A DNA stretch of 8,526 nucleotides, taken from NCBI GenBank assembly GCA_002313255.1, contig DCBA01000086.1:1-8526 (forward strand), written 5' to 3'. This DNA comes from Gammaproteobacteria bacterium UBA1119. Its GTDB lineage: Bacteria > Pseudomonadota > Gammaproteobacteria > Pseudomonadales > Azotimanducaceae. The notes beneath the pieces are model-generated. The model did not search any database and had not been told where the DNA came from. It saw only the letters and a list, made by a program, of their open reading frames with translations. Of the stretch, positions 7,368-8,526 are shown in pieces; positions within the stretch are counted from its first letter, which is position 1, and every line of letters begins with the position of its first letter. A program made the translations under genes and the position numbers.

Positions 7368-7383
7368 GGATGCATCCCCCCTT
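7368..7383 (-). promoter_or_regulatory. VOC gene ribosome site with adjoining 10-bp palindrome
   Basis: Read on the minus strand, AAGGGGGG (7376-7383) is a Shine-Dalgarno-like site ending 8 bases before ATG 7367. Between it and the start codon lies the perfect palindrome GGATGCATCC (7368-7377), which overlaps the last two G residues of the site. A protein bound to this palindrome, or a structure it forms, could affect translation or transcription, but no evidence beyond the symmetry is available. Confidence 0.4.
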
Positions 7384-7411
7384 GGGCCTATGATCGAGCT
7401 TCAAATGCGAC

Positions 7412-8065
7412 TTGGCTAGCCTTTTGAAGATTGAAATATTTTCTGACGTGATTTGTCCTTGGTGTTTCATCGGTAAGCGGAGACTGGACTCGGTGCTCGA
7501 AGACAGTGACATGGGGGAGATCGAGCTTGAATGGAAACCGTATCAGCTTTATCCGAATCTCCCGGCGGGTGGGGTGGCCCGCTCGGAATTCTCGCGGGCT
7601 CGTTATGGCGAATCCGCGGATGGTACTCGAACGCCTGAACGTATTCGGATAGAAGCCGACGAGGTCGACATTGCTTTTAATTATGCCTCGATAGATCGAG
7701 TCCCCAATACTCTGTCAGCACATCGGCTACTGGCAATGGCGGGAGAAATGGGTTGCCAGCACGAGCTCGCAGAAAGGTTGTTCCATACCTATTTTTGCGA
7801 CGGATCAGACGTCGGCGCTATCGACACCCTTGCCGATTGCGGCGCCACGGTTGGTATGAATGGCGGTGCCGTGCGGGAGTTTCTATACGGCGACGCAGGT
7901 ATTGAAGCGACCCTGAGGGATATCGCCGGTGCCTTTGACGTCGGCGTTGCCGGAGTTCCTTGCTACCGGTTGGGGGGCGCATTTCTATTACCGGGCGCCC
8001 AGACGCCGGATGTGATGATCCAGTTTATTGACCGAGCAAAGAAACGCCTAGCGGAAACAGAATAG
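7412..8065 (+). CDS. FrnE-like DsbA family protein (thioredoxin-fold thiol oxidoreductase)
   Basis: Predicted cytoplasmic thioredoxin-fold protein of the DsbA/FrnE/2-hydroxychromene-2-carboxylate isomerase group; there is no signal peptide. The first strand IEIFSDVICPWCFIGKRRL holds the redox motif CPWC (C15 and C18). The helical insertion includes NTLSAHRLLAMAGEMG and LAERLFHTYF, and the final thioredoxin part has GVAGVPCYRLGGAFLLPGAQ, with the cis-proline loop GVP at 188-190. Length (217) fits the family. No ATG is in frame: an upstream TGA at 7391 leaves only TTG 7412 or TTG 7424. The second gives MKIEIFSDV, the more usual family N-terminus, and neither has a good ribosome site. The CPWC pair favours a dithiol oxidoreductase over an isomerase, which normally lacks it. 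The cysteine directly after the cis-proline is unusual, since FrnE members I recall have phenylalanine there. Natural substrates are not inferable. It is divergent from the VOC gene across 44 bases. Confidence 0.88.
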   Translation: MASLLKIEIFSDVICPWCFIGKRRLDSVLEDSDMGEIELEWKPYQLYPNLPAGGVARSEFSRARYGESADGTRTPERIRIEADEVDIAFNYASIDRVPNTLSAHRLLAMAGEMGCQHELAERLFHTYFCDGSDVGAIDTLADCGATVGMNGGAVREFLYGDAGIEATLRDIAGAFDVGVAGVPCYRLGGAFLLPGAQTPDVMIQFIDRAKKRLAETE

Positions 8066-8148
8066 TTGTCGCAGGTGGATGGAGAACAGAAGTTCACCAC
8101 TCTGGTCGGCACGCAATTTATTGATAAAGTTAAAGATTATGTCGACGG

Positions 8149-8526
8149 TCACGGTCGGTAAGTAAAAGTTGGACTTTCAGTGCGACTCGCTTTTCTTGCG
8201 AGATGTGCCCACCGACAAAGGACCGGACGAGTATCTCGAGGGTCGATGATCTCTTCGATCTCAAAGTACTCGGCGCTGCGAAACGGGGAGCGGAAGCGGT
8301 TGAGACGGTCCCGTATCTTCGCGAGGTGAGCGTCATAGTCGGTTGCCGAGGCTAATTCCGCTTTGTAGGCTACCTCAATCCCTCCTTCAATGGGCAAGGA
8401 ACCCCAATCGCCCGAAGGCCAGGCGACGCGAATATGGTGCGCGCCGGGCTTGTGATTTGCGCCGCCGGCAACGCCGAATGCTTTACGGACAATGACACAA
8501 CAGAAGGGCACATTGCTCTGACCGAG
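8149..8526 (-). CDS. Acyl-CoA carboxylase carboxyltransferase (beta) subunit, C-terminal end, cut by window edge
   Basis: The frame is open to the right edge, and the 125 residues seen are the C-terminal end of a crotonase-fold carboxyltransferase. The first residues LGQSNVPFCCVIVRKAFG and VAGGANH fit the family block in which an oxyanion-hole glycine-rich turn follows a VVxRKA(F/Y)G strand. Then come VAWPSGDWGSLPIEGGIEVAYK, the charged helix AHLAKIRDRLNRFRSPF, and the characteristic tail EYFEIEEIIDPRDTRPVL, where IDPxxTR is the usual near-C-terminal motif. Such subunits carboxylate propionyl-, methylcrotonyl-, geranyl- or acetyl-CoA using carboxybiotin from a partner subunit, which would lie outside the window. 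WPSGDWGSLPIEGG differs from the WPTAEIAVMG-type sequence of propionyl-CoA carboxylases, suggesting another subgroup. GTG at 8509-8511 is an internal valine, not a start. Confidence 0.88.
   Translation of the reverse strand, partial: LGQSNVPFCCVIVRKAFGVAGGANHKPGAHHIRVAWPSGDWGSLPIEGGIEVAYKAELASATDYDAHLAKIRDRLNRFRSPFRSAEYFEIEEIIDPRDTRPVLCRWAHLARKASRTESPTFTYRP

Noticed and set aside
8079..8165. 28-codon ORF starting at ATG 8079
   Set aside because: It has no proper ribosome site, runs into the end of the carboxyltransferase gene, and another frame here looks more protein-like.
8141..8180. Hairpins CGAC/GTCG and AAAGT/ACTTT as terminators
   Set aside because: Stems are only 4 to 5 bp with no adjacent U-tract, and they lie mostly within carboxyltransferase coding sequence.

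Overview
This 8.5-kb stretch looks like chromosomal DNA of a free-living Gram-negative bacterium, most probably a gammaproteobacterium or a close relative. The best taxonomic clue is a GlnRS of the E. coli type at the left edge; many other bacteria lack this enzyme and make Gln-tRNA by the amidotransferase route. Base composition is moderately GC-rich by eye, and the window is almost entirely coding. Gaps between genes range from about -39 to +83 bases, and no stretch over 300 bases lacks a gene. I see no tRNA, rRNA, CRISPR array, insertion sequence, phage gene or convincing intrinsic terminator.

Layout, left to right. (1) A rightward group: the 3' part of glnS (cut by the window edge), a family III (CaiB/BaiF) CoA-transferase, and a serine racemase/hydroxyaspartate dehydratase-like PLP enzyme whose GTG start overlaps the CoA-transferase stop codon. 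(2) A leftward M81 (MlrC-like) zinc metallopeptidase ending 3 bases from the PLP enzyme. (3) A rightward POT/PTR2 proton-coupled oligopeptide transporter, divergent from the peptidase across a 57-base gap containing imperfect dyads. (4) A leftward two-module VOC (glyoxalase-fold) protein whose 3' end overlaps the transporter 3' end by 39 bases. (5) A rightward cytosolic FrnE-type DsbA-family protein with a CPWC motif and a non-ATG start. (6) The leftward C-terminal part of a biotin-dependent acyl-CoA carboxylase carboxyltransferase, cut by the right edge. From the PLP enzyme onward every gene points opposite to its neighbour.

How the genes may work together (inference). The clearest unit is the divergent peptidase/transporter pair: the POT protein would import small peptides and the M81 enzyme would hydrolyse unusual ones in the cytoplasm. 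This recalls the microcystin-degradation mlr locus, where mlrC lies beside a PTR2-like transporter gene, but mlrA and mlrB are absent here. The PLP enzyme could deaminate serine, threonine or beta-hydroxyaspartate released from such peptides, though its physical link is to the CoA-transferase. The VOC, DsbA-family and carboxyltransferase genes are typical of small-molecule and acyl-CoA catabolism, with no specific substrate readable from the sequence. Nothing here clearly amounts to a wholly new system; the peptidase/transporter pair and the CoA-transferase/dehydratase coupling deserve most attention.
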